From assembly GCF_008923365.1 (NCBI RefSeq), contig NZ_WBMR01000048.1, positions 1 to 51,907 of the forward strand: 51,907 bases of DNA, given 5' to 3'. Within the stretch, counting starts at the first letter, position 1; every line of letters begins with the position of its first letter. This document shows positions 8,276-15,752 of the stretch, one piece after another. Source of the DNA: Actinomadura montaniterrae (GTDB lineage: Bacteria > Actinomycetota > Actinomycetes > Streptosporangiales > Streptosporangiaceae). The position numbers and the translations under genes are program-made. A model generated the notes under the pieces. That model ran no database searches. It was not told the DNA's origin and worked only from the letters and a program-made list of their open reading frames with translations.

Positions 8276-8587
8276 TCAGGCAGACTCGGACGCGCCGGTG
8301 CCGCCGGACGCGACGCCGCCGGACGCCTTGATCTCGCCGCAGATCTCCTCGATCCGGCCGAGCACCTTCGAGCGCAGCTCGGCCGGCGCCTGCTCGCACC
8401 CGCAGGACTTGTTCACGATCTTCTTGACGGCCTCTTCCAGGCCGTACTCGCGCAGGCAGGGCCCGCACTCGTCGAGGTGCTCGCGGACCTCGCCGCAGCC
8501 GCCCTGGTCGAGTTCGCCGTCAAGGTAGGTGTAGACGCGCGCGAGGACCTCTTCGCAGGACGTCTCGTGGTGGTCGCCACAGCTCAT
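8276..8587 (-). CDS. rsrA: Zinc-binding redox anti-sigma factor RsrA
   Basis: This 103-residue ZAS-family protein contains the H-x3-C-x2-C motif HLDECGPC, further cysteines near the N-terminus (CGDHHETSC) and a C-terminal CGC. In Streptomyces, RsrA binds SigR with zinc in the reduced state and releases it when the cysteines form a disulfide, so the pair senses thiol oxidation and controls thioredoxin and mycothiol genes. It lies directly downstream of sigR in the same orientation with an 89-base gap, whereas the two genes often overlap in other actinomycetes. The ATG at 8587 follows GAGAGGGG. Identification is strong from motif, size and neighbour. Confidence 0.93.
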   Translation of the reverse strand: MSCGDHHETSCEEVLARVYTYLDGELDQGGCGEVREHLDECGPCLREYGLEEAVKKIVNKSCGCEQAPAELRSKVLGRIEEICGEIKASGGVASGGTGASESA

Positions 8588-8676
8588 GGCTCACGCACCC
8601 CTCTCGCTCACCGCGCCGCGCCCGGCCGCGGTGTCCGGCATGTCGCTCCGCTCTACGCGTCCGGCGCTTCCCCGGC

Positions 8677-9444
8677 TCATGCCGGCCCCCCGGTGGCGCG
8701 CGTCAGGCCGCGGTCCTGAGCGTAGTCCTCCAGCATCCCGCGCAGCTGCCGGCGACCCCGGTGCAGCCGCGACATCACCGTGCCGATGGGCGTGCCCATG
8801 ATGTCGGCGATCTCCTTGTAGGCGAAGCCCTCGACGTCGGCGAGGTAGACGGCGATGCGGAACTCCTCGGGCAGCTCCTGCAGCGCCCGCTTCACGTCGG
8901 AGTCGGGCAGGTGCTCGAGCGCCTCCGCCTCCGCGGACTTCAGGCCGCTGGAGGTGTGCGACTCGGCGCGCGCGAGCTGCCAGTCCTCGATCTCCTCGGT
9001 CGCGGACTGCTGCGGCTGGCGCTGCCGCTTGCGGTAGGAGTTGATGAACGTGTTGGTCAGGATGCGGTACAGCCACGCCTTGAGGTTGGTGCCTTCCTTG
9101 AACTGGTGGAAGGACGCGAACGCCTTGGCGAAGGTCTCCTGTACGAGATCCTCGGCGTCCGCCGGGTTGCGCGTCATGCGCAGCGCGGCCGAGTACAGCT
9201 GGTCCAAGAACGGGAGCACGTCGCGCTGGAACCGCTCCTGGCGCTGCTCAACGGTCTCCGTGGTGCCCGGTACCTGACCCACCCCCTTGACTGTGGCGCC
9301 CGTGGCCTTGGCCGGCCTGGTGGCGTCGTATCCCACAGACGATATCGGGCCGCGCTGCCTCATCACGCCCTTGGGGGCGCGCGCGCCGCCGGGCGGGGAC
9401 ACTACCCCCGCGCCGCGCGGGTAATCGGCAACGGCTGTGGTCAT
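8677..9444 (-). CDS. sigR: ECF sigma factor SigR (thiol/redox stress)
   Basis: This 255-residue ECF sigma factor has region 2 (LRMTRNPADAEDLVQETFAKAF, then WLYRILTNTFINSYRK) and region 4 (LQELPEEFRIAVYL, YKEIADIMGTPIGTVMSRLHRG). It is paired with rsrA downstream. The ATG at 9444 is preferred because GGAGG lies nine bases upstream. The frame stays open to an ATG at 9555 and has another ATG at 9531, so N-terminally extended forms resembling the longer SigR isoform of Streptomyces are possible. A SigR-type promoter lies 110-135 bases upstream, which predicts positive autoregulation. Confidence 0.93.
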   Translation of the reverse strand: MTTAVADYPRGAGVVSPPGGARAPKGVMRQRGPISSVGYDATRPAKATGATVKGVGQVPGTTETVEQRQERFQRDVLPFLDQLYSAALRMTRNPADAEDLVQETFAKAFASFHQFKEGTNLKAWLYRILTNTFINSYRKRQRQPQQSATEEIEDWQLARAESHTSSGLKSAEAEALEHLPDSDVKRALQELPEEFRIAVYLADVEGFAYKEIADIMGTPIGTVMSRLHRGRRQLRGMLEDYAQDRGLTRATGGPA

Positions 9445-9553
9445 CGGCCTGCACCTCCGCTGTGTGCTCGTCCATCGCCCCGCCCGCGAGCGCGGGCGGT
9501 GCGGTCCGTCCGGTCGTGCCGCACCACGCATGCGGACGGTTATGAGACGGTGC

Positions 9554-9579
9554 AACGCCGGGACGCGCCCGCCGATTCC
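9554..9579 (-). promoter_or_regulatory. SigR-dependent autoregulatory promoter of sigR
   Basis: On the reverse strand GGAAT (9579-9575) is separated by exactly 18 bases from GTT (9556-9554), which is the published SigR consensus GGAAT-N18-GTT. It points at sigR. The start of transcription would fall near 9547, upstream of the 9531 and 9444 start codons but downstream of the ATG at 9555. Confidence 0.75.
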
Positions 9580-9719
9580 CCGACCGGGAGCCGCGCGCGG
9601 AAAAGATTCCGGACGTCCCCGAGCGGACCGGGCCGACCCCGCCCGGCCTGCACGGAGGGTGATGACCGGGCCCGGACGGGGAAAGAACTGACATACACGG
9701 CGAGAACAGGAGCAAACCG

Positions 9720-10532
9720 TTGCTACCGGTGCCGGCGCGACCTCCCGAGCCCACCATCGCCAGCCTGCGCGACTCCCCCACGGAGGGCGACGCCCTGGCG
9801 CGCTACTGGAGGTTCTACTGGGCGGTGGCCGACGCGCAGCTCGCGCGCTGGCTGCCGCGCAGTCCGTCGCGCGTCCTGGACATCTCCGGCGATCACGGGC
9901 GCTGCGCCGAGCGCGCCGCGGAGGCGGGGCACACCGTGATCGAGGTCCGCGACCCGCTGCTGGAGCGCCGCACGGCCGGGGCGCTCGCGGCGGGGACGTC
10001 CCTCGACGGGGCGTCCGGGCCGGGCCCCGCGACGACCAAGGTCCTCGGGGACTCCGGCTCGCTGGCCTTCCTCGGCGGCGCGTCCATGGACGCCGTCCTC
10101 GCCGAGAATCGGGTGCTGTCGCGGCACCTGGCCACCGAGGAGACGATCGCGGAGATCGCCCGGGTGCTGCGGCCCGGCGGCCGCGTGCTGCTGTGCGTGG
10201 ACTCGCTCACGCTCGGGATGGCGCTGCTGGCCGAGCAGAGCCACTGGGCGCACCTGTCGGACGTGCCGAGCGCGGAGGTCGTCCTGGTGCCGTGGCCGGA
10301 CGGGACGATCACCCGCTGCTTCGGCGCCGACCAGCTCCGCGAGCTGCTCGCCGAGGTCGGGCTCGAGGTCGCGTGGATCCGGCCGCGCACGGCGCTGTCC
10401 CCGTCGACGGTGGAGCACGTGCTGTCCACATCGCCGGACGCGCTGCCGCGCCTCGTCCGGACCGAGCTGAACGCCCCGCCCGGGGACGAGTCGCTGGGCT
10501 TCCACCTCCTGGCCAGCGCCAAGCGCCTCTAG
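9720..10532 (+). CDS. Class I SAM-dependent methyltransferase-like protein
   Basis: This 270-residue protein resembles a Rossmann-fold methyltransferase. It has RVLDISGDHGRCAERAAEAG at the position of the SAM-binding motif I, and IAEIARVLRPGGRVLLCVDS, the typical motif III region of UbiE/type 11 methyltransferases. Motif I (DISGDHGR) departs from the usual E/DxGxGxG, so activity is not assured. It starts at TTG 9720 with AGGAG seven bases upstream. It is divergent from sigR. The substrate is unknown. Confidence 0.75.
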   Translation: MLPVPARPPEPTIASLRDSPTEGDALARYWRFYWAVADAQLARWLPRSPSRVLDISGDHGRCAERAAEAGHTVIEVRDPLLERRTAGALAAGTSLDGASGPGPATTKVLGDSGSLAFLGGASMDAVLAENRVLSRHLATEETIAEIARVLRPGGRVLLCVDSLTLGMALLAEQSHWAHLSDVPSAEVVLVPWPDGTITRCFGADQLRELLAEVGLEVAWIRPRTALSPSTVEHVLSTSPDALPRLVRTELNAPPGDESLGFHLLASAKRL

Positions 10533-10554
10533 GACGGCGCCTGGCGCCCGTTCC

Positions 10555-10887
10555 CTAGCGCCCGCGCCGGTCGTGCCGGGCCTGGCACGGCACGCACCTG
10601 GCGGCGTCCGGGCGGGCCTCCAGGCGCCCTTCCGGAACCGGGGCGCCGCAGCCGACGCACCGCCCGTAGGTGCCGGCGGCGACGCGGTCCAGGGCGGCCT
10701 GGACGGCGGAGCGGTGCCGGCGCAGCGCGTCGAGCGCGGCCTCGACGCGGCCGCGGTCGGAAAGGCCGGAGCCGGCGTCCGCCGGGGAATGGTCGCGCTC
10801 CGGGCTCTCCCCCCGCAGAATGGCGATGGACCGATCCAGATCCTCGACCATCGCCTCCAGTCGGGAACGGGCGGCGGCTGCGTCCAC
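10555..10887 (-). CDS. DksA/TraR-type C4 zinc-finger protein
   Basis: This 110-residue protein has a helical coiled-coil N-terminal part (RLEAMVEDLDRSIAILRG) and a C-terminal four-cysteine zinc finger with CVGC and CVPC about 20 residues apart. This matches the DksA/TraR family, which binds in the RNA polymerase secondary channel. The actinobacterial members are short and their function is mostly unknown. It is convergent with the methyltransferase, with only 22 bases between stops. Confidence 0.85.
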   Translation of the reverse strand: MDAAAARSRLEAMVEDLDRSIAILRGESPERDHSPADAGSGLSDRGRVEAALDALRRHRSAVQAALDRVAAGTYGRCVGCGAPVPEGRLEARPDAARCVPCQARHDRRGR

Positions 10888-10989
10888 GAGGTCCGAACTC
10901 CTCCCGGTGGGGGTCTCCGGGCAAAGCCCTCCGGCGGACGGGAGCGTCGGCCCGGACCGCCGGAACCGGGAGGGGCCGGGGTACGGCGG

Positions 10990-11784
10990 TCAGAACAGCG
11001 CGCCGGAATGGTTGCCGGAACTATCCCCATCACTGGACGGTTCTATGAGTTCCGGGCCGTTGTTTTTCACGCTGTTGACCAGTTTCGACACCGGATAGGC
11101 GTCCATCGTGCCCGCCATCGCGGGGACCAGCAGGCCCCGCACCCGGTCCGGGTCGGTCAGCTCGGGGTCGAGCCACGCGTCCCACTGGTCCGGCCGCACG
11201 ACCATCGGCATCCGGTCGTGGATCCGGCCGAGGTCGTCGGGCGCGTTCGTGGTGATCACCGTGCACGTCCACAGCCAGTCGGCGTCCTCGTCGTCGCGCG
11301 GCTTCCACAGCTCGTAGAGCCCCGCCATCGCCATCACGGCGCCGTCCTTCGGGCGGATGAAGAACGGCTGCTTCTGCGGCTTCCGCTTGGCCTTCTTCTC
11401 GCCCTCCGCCGGGTCGTCGGAATCCTGCAGCGTGTACCACTCGAAATAGCCGTCCGCGGGCAGCAGGCAGCGCCGCCGGGCGAACGCGCGGCGGTACGAC
11501 GGCTTCTCGTGGACGGTCTCGGCCCGCGCGTTGATCATGCGGGAGCCGATCGACAGGTCCTTGGCCCACGACGGGACGAGCCCCCAGCGCAGCGTCCGGA
11601 GCTGCCGCACCGCGTCCTCGTCCTCCGGGGCGTCCTTCGGGCGCCGGCTGAGCACCGCCGGGACCTGCTTCGTCGGGGCGACGTTGTAGTCGGGCTGGAT
11701 CTCCCCGCCGGCCGCGTCGACCTGCACCTGGAACTCGTCCAGCAGCTCCTGACGCGCGCGGGTGGTGGCATATCGACCGCACAT
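10990..11784 (-). CDS. SRAP-domain protein (YedK/HMCES family)
   Basis: This 264-residue protein starts MCGRYATT. The Cys must become the N-terminal residue after Met removal, which fixes the start at ATG 11784. It carries YNVAPT, the conserved Glu in ADGYFEWY, and IHDRMP with the catalytic-type His. YedK/HMCES proteins form a covalent thiazolidine crosslink to abasic sites in single-stranded DNA and protect them. The protein is longer than bacterial YedK, with a charged insert (KKAKRKPQKQ) and a Ser/Asp-rich tail. It is divergent from the DoxX-like gene. Confidence 0.9.
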   Translation of the reverse strand: MCGRYATTRARQELLDEFQVQVDAAGGEIQPDYNVAPTKQVPAVLSRRPKDAPEDEDAVRQLRTLRWGLVPSWAKDLSIGSRMINARAETVHEKPSYRRAFARRRCLLPADGYFEWYTLQDSDDPAEGEKKAKRKPQKQPFFIRPKDGAVMAMAGLYELWKPRDDEDADWLWTCTVITTNAPDDLGRIHDRMPMVVRPDQWDAWLDPELTDPDRVRGLLVPAMAGTMDAYPVSKLVNSVKNNGPELIEPSSDGDSSGNHSGALF

Positions 11785-11836
11785 GGTCCCCATCCTGCCG
11801 CGCTTGAGGCGCATCGTGGCGGGCATGTAGCGGGTC

Positions 11837-12910
11837 ATGCGACCCATCGAGACCCTGGCCCGCCCCCTGGTGGCGGCCCCGTTCATCATGACCGGTCTGG
11901 AGGCGGTCCGCGATCCGCGCCCGCGCGCCGAGCAGGTCGGGCCGTCGGTGAAACCGATCGCCGACCGGATCGACTGGATGCCGAAGGACCCCGAGACCCT
12001 CGTCCGCATCGAGGGCGCGATCAGCGTCGGCACGGGCGCGCTGCTGGTGCTCGGCAAGTTCCGGCGGCTGACGACGCTGCTGCTCGCCGCGCAGATGGTG
12101 CCGGCGCTGGCGACCGAGCACCGCTACTGGACCGAGGACGACCCCGACCGCCGCGCCGAAGAGCGCTCCCACCTGCTGAAGAACGCCGCGCTGTTCGGCG
12201 CGCTGCTGATCTCGGCGACCGAGCCCCGGCGCCCCCCGCGCCTCGCCGAGCTGCGCCGCGCCGCGCGCGAGTCCCAGATCAGGACGGGCGCCGAGGCCAA
12301 GGCGATGCGCCGGGAGGCGGCGGCGACGCTGCGGGAGGCGCGCCGCGAGGCGGCCCGGCAGGTCCGCGTGGCCCGCGCCGAGAGCGGCCGGAAGGCCGCC
12401 CGGAAGGCCGCGAAGGCGGCCAAGGCGGGCAGCGGCGGCGGTGCCCTGCTCGGCGCGAAGCTGGGCAAGGCGTCCGCGAAGGCCGGGAAGGCGTCCGGCA
12501 AGGCGTCCGGGATGATGGCGCAGGCCGGCAAGTCCATCAAGGCGGGCGCGGCGACGCAGGCCGCGAAGGCGGCCAAGACCGGCCGGGGCGGCGGCGCGAA
12601 GTTCGGCGCGAAGCTGGGCCGCGCGTCCGGGAAGGCCTCCGGCCGGGGCGGCGCGCTCCTCGGCGGCCTGAAGCTCGGCAAGGCGTCCAAGAAGGGCGGC
12701 AAGCTGGGGCTGATCGGTGGCAAGGCCGGGCTCATGGGCGGCAAGGCCGCCGGCAGGGCCGGGAAGGCGCAGGGCATGGCGTCCCAGGCCGGCAAGACGG
12801 TGAAGGCCCAGACCACCGCGCAGGCCGCCCGCGCCGCGAAGGCCGGCAGGACGGTCGGGACCGGCACCGCGGTGCAGGCCGGCAAGGTGCTGCAGGCCGT
12901 CAAGCACTGA
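11837..12910 (+). CDS. DoxX-family membrane protein with a long Lys/Ala/Gly-rich histone-like tail
   Basis: Residues 1-135 form a DoxX-like membrane domain (ARPLVAAPFIMTGLEAV, GAISVGTGALLVLGKF, LLLAAQMVPALATEH). From about residue 140 to 357 the protein is a low-complexity basic tail made of repeated GKAS, AAKAAK, GGKAG and AGK units, resembling histone H1-like or Lsr2/HupB-type C-terminal tails. Such a tail normally binds DNA or other polyanions, here tethered to a membrane protein. The function is unknown; DoxX proteins are often linked to redox or thiol stress in mycobacteria. It is divergent from the SRAP gene with a 52-base gap. Confidence 0.75.
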   Translation: MRPIETLARPLVAAPFIMTGLEAVRDPRPRAEQVGPSVKPIADRIDWMPKDPETLVRIEGAISVGTGALLVLGKFRRLTTLLLAAQMVPALATEHRYWTEDDPDRRAEERSHLLKNAALFGALLISATEPRRPPRLAELRRAARESQIRTGAEAKAMRREAAATLREARREAARQVRVARAESGRKAARKAAKAAKAGSGGGALLGAKLGKASAKAGKASGKASGMMAQAGKSIKAGAATQAAKAAKTGRGGGAKFGAKLGRASGKASGRGGALLGGLKLGKASKKGGKLGLIGGKAGLMGGKAAGRAGKAQGMASQAGKTVKAQTTAQAARAAKAGRTVGTGTAVQAGKVLQAVKH

Positions 12911-12976
12911 GCCCGCACGGGGAAGCGGCCCGGCGCCGGTTTCCCGAAGGGAGCCTTAACGCGGCCTCAAATCGGT

Positions 12977-13005
12977 TGAACCACGCGCCGGGCCGGCCGC
13001 GTACT
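12977..13005 (+). promoter_or_regulatory. Candidate ECF (SigL-like) autoregulatory promoter
   Basis: TGAACC (12977-12982), a 17-base spacer and CGTACT (13000-13005) lie about 55 bases upstream of the sigma factor gene. This resembles the mycobacterial SigL promoter pattern (TGAACC then CGT), and the downstream sigma factor resembles SigL. Autoregulation is inferred. Confidence 0.5.
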
Positions 13006-13059
13006 GCCTGGTGACCGCCCGCTACCTGGGTCCTTCGACCGACACGGAGACGCCCGGCC

Positions 13060-13653
13060 ATGGCAGCACCCGGATCGACCCGCCGGACCGGCGGCCTGCG
13101 GAGCCTGCTCCGCAGGCCCGGCCCGGGCGGCGGACCGCCCCCCGCGCCGGCCGGCGAGGAGCTGGTGGCGGAGCTGTACCGGGAGTACCAGCGGCCGCTG
13201 ATGTCGTTCGTGCTGCGGCTGACCGGCGGCGACCGGCAGTGGGCGGAGGACGTGGCGCAGGAGACGATGATCCGGGCGTGGCGCAGCGCGGACCGGCTGG
13301 ACGTCCGGTCGGCCTCGCTGATGCCCTGGCTGGCCACCGTGGCGCGGCGTATCGTGATCGACGACCGTCGGCACCGCGACGTCCGGCCGCCCGAGGTCGG
13401 CGACGCCCCCCTGGAGAACCTCCCGATGGCGGACGAGATGGACGCCCTGCTGCGCAAGGTCGTGGTGACCGAGGCGCTGGCCTCGCTGTCGCCCGCGCAC
13501 CGGCAGGCGCTGACCGAGACGGTGCTGCGCGACCGGACGGTCAACCAGGCGGCCGAGCACCTCGGGATCCCGGTGGGGACGGTGAAGTCCCGGGTGTACT
13601 ACGCGCTGCGCGCCCTGCGCGTCGCCTTGGAGGAGAGGGGGGTGGACTCATGA
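13060..13653 (+). CDS. ECF sigma factor, SigL-like
   Basis: This 197-residue ECF sigma factor has region 2 (LYREYQRPLMSFVLRLTGG, WAEDVAQETMIRAWRSA, WLATVARRIVIDDRR) and region 4 (LASLSPAHRQALTE, AAEHLGIPVGTVKSRVYYAL). The sequence resembles M. tuberculosis SigL in both regions and in ending shortly after region 4. It overlaps the downstream anti-sigma gene by ATGA, so the two are translationally coupled. A SigL-type promoter motif lies upstream. Its regulon cannot be read from the window. Confidence 0.9.
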   Translation: MAAPGSTRRTGGLRSLLRRPGPGGGPPPAPAGEELVAELYREYQRPLMSFVLRLTGGDRQWAEDVAQETMIRAWRSADRLDVRSASLMPWLATVARRIVIDDRRHRDVRPPEVGDAPLENLPMADEMDALLRKVVVTEALASLSPAHRQALTETVLRDRTVNQAAEHLGIPVGTVKSRVYYALRALRVALEERGVDS

Positions 13654-14360
13654 GTTCCCAGGTCGAGCACACCGATGTCGGCGCGTACGCGCTCGGGCTC
13701 CTCGAAGCCGACGATCGGCGGGCCTTCGAGGCGCATCTGCGGGGGTGCGGCTTCTGCCAGGCCGAGCTTCGGGAGATGGGCTCGCTGGCGGAGGCGCTCT
13801 CCGGGATCGACCCGGCGGAGGCCGAGCCGCCGGGCGAACCGGCGCGGCCGCCGGCGCCGGTGATCGACCTGGTCCGGCGCCGGCAGGCGCGGGACCGGCG
13901 GATGCGGCGCGTCGCGTACGGGGCGGGCGCGGCGGCCGCGGCGGCGCTGGTGGCGATCGGGGTGGGGGTCGGGACGACGCTGGGCGGCGACGAGGGAGCG
14001 AAGCCGCAGCCGCAGCCGCAGCCCCAGGCGATCGTCGGCGAGCGGCACCAGGCGACGGACGCCCGGACCGGCGCGTCCGGCACCGTCGGGCTGGTGAACA
14101 AGAAGTGGGGCACGCAGGTCACGTTCGAGCTGACGAACGTCAAGGGCCCGCTGAAGTGCCATCTCGAGGCGGTGTCGACGTCGGGGGCGCGGTCGGTCGT
14201 CGGCGGCTGGCGCGTGCCCGAGCCCGGGTACGGCGTCCCCGGGTCCCCGAAGCCGCTCGCGATGCAGGGCGCGACCGCGCTCTCGCGCACCGAGATCAGC
14301 CGCTTCCAGGTGGTGGTGGACAGCGGTGGCGGCGGGACGCTGCTGACCATCCCGCTCTGA
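13650..14360 (+). CDS. Transmembrane zinc-binding anti-sigma factor (RslA-like)
   Basis: The ATG at 13650 overlaps the sigma factor stop (ATGA). The 236-residue product begins with a cytoplasmic ZAS domain (HTDVGAYALGLLEADD, then H-x3-C-x2-C as HLRGCGFC). A single membrane helix follows at about residues 88-110 (GAGAAAAAALVAIGVGVG), and then an extracytoplasmic domain of ~120 residues after a PQPQPQ linker. This is the architecture of RslA/RskA-type anti-sigma factors. It would hold the upstream sigma factor at the membrane and release it on oxidation or by regulated proteolysis. Confidence 0.9.
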   Translation: MSSQVEHTDVGAYALGLLEADDRRAFEAHLRGCGFCQAELREMGSLAEALSGIDPAEAEPPGEPARPPAPVIDLVRRRQARDRRMRRVAYGAGAAAAAALVAIGVGVGTTLGGDEGAKPQPQPQPQAIVGERHQATDARTGASGTVGLVNKKWGTQVTFELTNVKGPLKCHLEAVSTSGARSVVGGWRVPEPGYGVPGSPKPLAMQGATALSRTEISRFQVVVDSGGGGTLLTIPL

Positions 14361-14398
14361 CCCGCTTGACGGTTCGCGCCGGTTCCGGGCCCGCCCGA

Positions 14399-14410
14399 TA
14401 ACCTTGGGGC
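14399..14410 (+). promoter_or_regulatory. Leaderless -10 element of aroA
   Basis: TAACCT at 14399-14404 ends six bases before the aroA ATG at 14411. There is no ribosome site, so a leaderless transcript is likely. Confidence 0.4.
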
Positions 14411-15718
14411 ATGCCCACTCCGCACTGGAACGCCCCGGTGGCCGACGGCCCGGTCGACGCCACGGTCCGGCTGCCCGGCTCCAAGTCGATGACGAACCGG
14501 GCGCTGATCCTGGCGGCGCTCGCCGAGGATCCGGTGCGCATCACCCGGCCGCTGCACAGCCGCGACACCGAGCTGATGGCGGGTGCGCTGCGCGCGCTCG
14601 GCGCGAGCATCGGAGAAGACTCGAAGGCCGTTGCTGGGGGGTCGTCCCCCCAGAAGGATGCCGACTGGCAGACGGTGCCGCAGGAGCTGCGCGGGCCGGC
14701 GCGGGTGGACGCCGGGCTCGCCGGGACGGTGATGCGGTTCATCCCGCCCGTCGCGGCGCTCGCCGCCGGCGACGTCGCCATCGACGGCGACCCCTATGCC
14801 CGCAGGCGCCCGATGGGCCCGATCATCACCGCGCTGCGCGCGCTCGGCGTGTCCATCGACGACGGCGGCCGCGGCGCGCTGCCGTTCACCGTGCACGGGA
14901 CCGGCGCGGTCGACGGCGGGCCCGTCACGATCGACGCGTCCGGGTCGTCGCAGCTGGTGTCCGGGCTGCTGCTGGCGGCGCCGCGGTTCGGCAAGGGCGT
15001 CGAGGTCCGGCACGAGGGGCCGCCGGTGCCGTCCGCGCCGCACCTGGCGATGACCGTCCGGATGCTCCGCGACCGCGGCGTCACGGTCGAGACGGAGACC
15101 GACGTCTGGCGGGTCGCGCCCGGGCCCGTCCGCGGCGGCGAGTGGGTGATCGAGCCCGATCTGTCGAACGCCGCCCAGTTCCTCGGCGCCGCGCTCGTCA
15201 CGGGCGGGCGCGTCACCGTCCCGGACTGGCCGGACGACACCACCCAGCCCGGCGACGCCCTGCGCGACCTGCTCGCCCGGATGGGCGCGGACGTGGCGCC
15301 CGGCCCGGACGGGCTCACCGTCCGCGGGTCCGGCGGGTTCGGCGGGCTGGACGCCGATCTGCACGACGTCGGCGAGCTGACCCCGGTGATCGCGGCGCTC
15401 GCCGCGCTCGCGGACGGCCCGTCCCGGCTCACCGGCATCGCGCACCTGCGCGGCCACGAGACCGACCGGCTGGCGGCGCTCGTCACCGAGATCAACGGGC
15501 TCGGCGGGGACGTCCGGGAGCTGCCGGACGGCCTGGAGATCCGCCCGCGCCCGCTGCACGGCGGCGTCTTCCGCACCTACGACGACCACCGGATGGTGAT
15601 GGCGGCGGCCGTGCTGGGGCTGGCCGTCCCGGGCGTCGAGGTGGAGAATCCCGGCACGGTGGGCAAGACACTTCCAGGCTTCACGGAGCTGTGGGCGTCG
15701 ATGCTGGCGTCCGCCTGA
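14411..15718 (+). CDS. aroA: 3-phosphoshikimate 1-carboxyvinyltransferase (EPSP synthase)
   Basis: This 435-residue enzyme catalyses the sixth step of the shikimate pathway, joining shikimate-3-phosphate and PEP. It shows LPGSKSMTNRALILAAL at the N-terminus, DAGLAGTVMRFIPP, the SGSSQLVSGLLLAAP segment, DDTTQPGD, and YDDHRMVMAAAVLGL with ENPGTVGKTLPGF near the C-terminus. Between GASIGED and DWQTVP about a dozen extra residues (SKAVAGGSSPQKD) are encoded by a G/C hairpin repeat that has low G/C third positions compared with the rest of the gene. The frame is kept, so the enzyme is probably active. rsgA follows 34 bases downstream. Confidence 0.95.
   Translation: MPTPHWNAPVADGPVDATVRLPGSKSMTNRALILAALAEDPVRITRPLHSRDTELMAGALRALGASIGEDSKAVAGGSSPQKDADWQTVPQELRGPARVDAGLAGTVMRFIPPVAALAAGDVAIDGDPYARRRPMGPIITALRALGVSIDDGGRGALPFTVHGTGAVDGGPVTIDASGSSQLVSGLLLAAPRFGKGVEVRHEGPPVPSAPHLAMTVRMLRDRGVTVETETDVWRVAPGPVRGGEWVIEPDLSNAAQFLGAALVTGGRVTVPDWPDDTTQPGDALRDLLARMGADVAPGPDGLTVRGSGGFGGLDADLHDVGELTPVIAALAALADGPSRLTGIAHLRGHETDRLAALVTEINGLGGDVRELPDGLEIRPRPLHGGVFRTYDDHRMVMAAAVLGLAVPGVEVENPGTVGKTLPGFTELWASMLASA
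14634..14653 (+). repeat. Hairpin repeat inserted in-frame in aroA
   Basis: CTGGGGGGTCGTCCCCCCAG is a perfect inverted repeat with 8-bp arms and a TCGT loop. Its 16-base core GGGGGGTCGTCCCCCC is identical to the hairpin at 37148-37163 in the intergenic array next to the first initiator tRNA. It lies in the part of aroA that encodes extra residues. Confidence 0.7.
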
Positions 15719-15752
15719 GAGCGGCGCCCGCTCAGGAACGGAGACCGGACCA

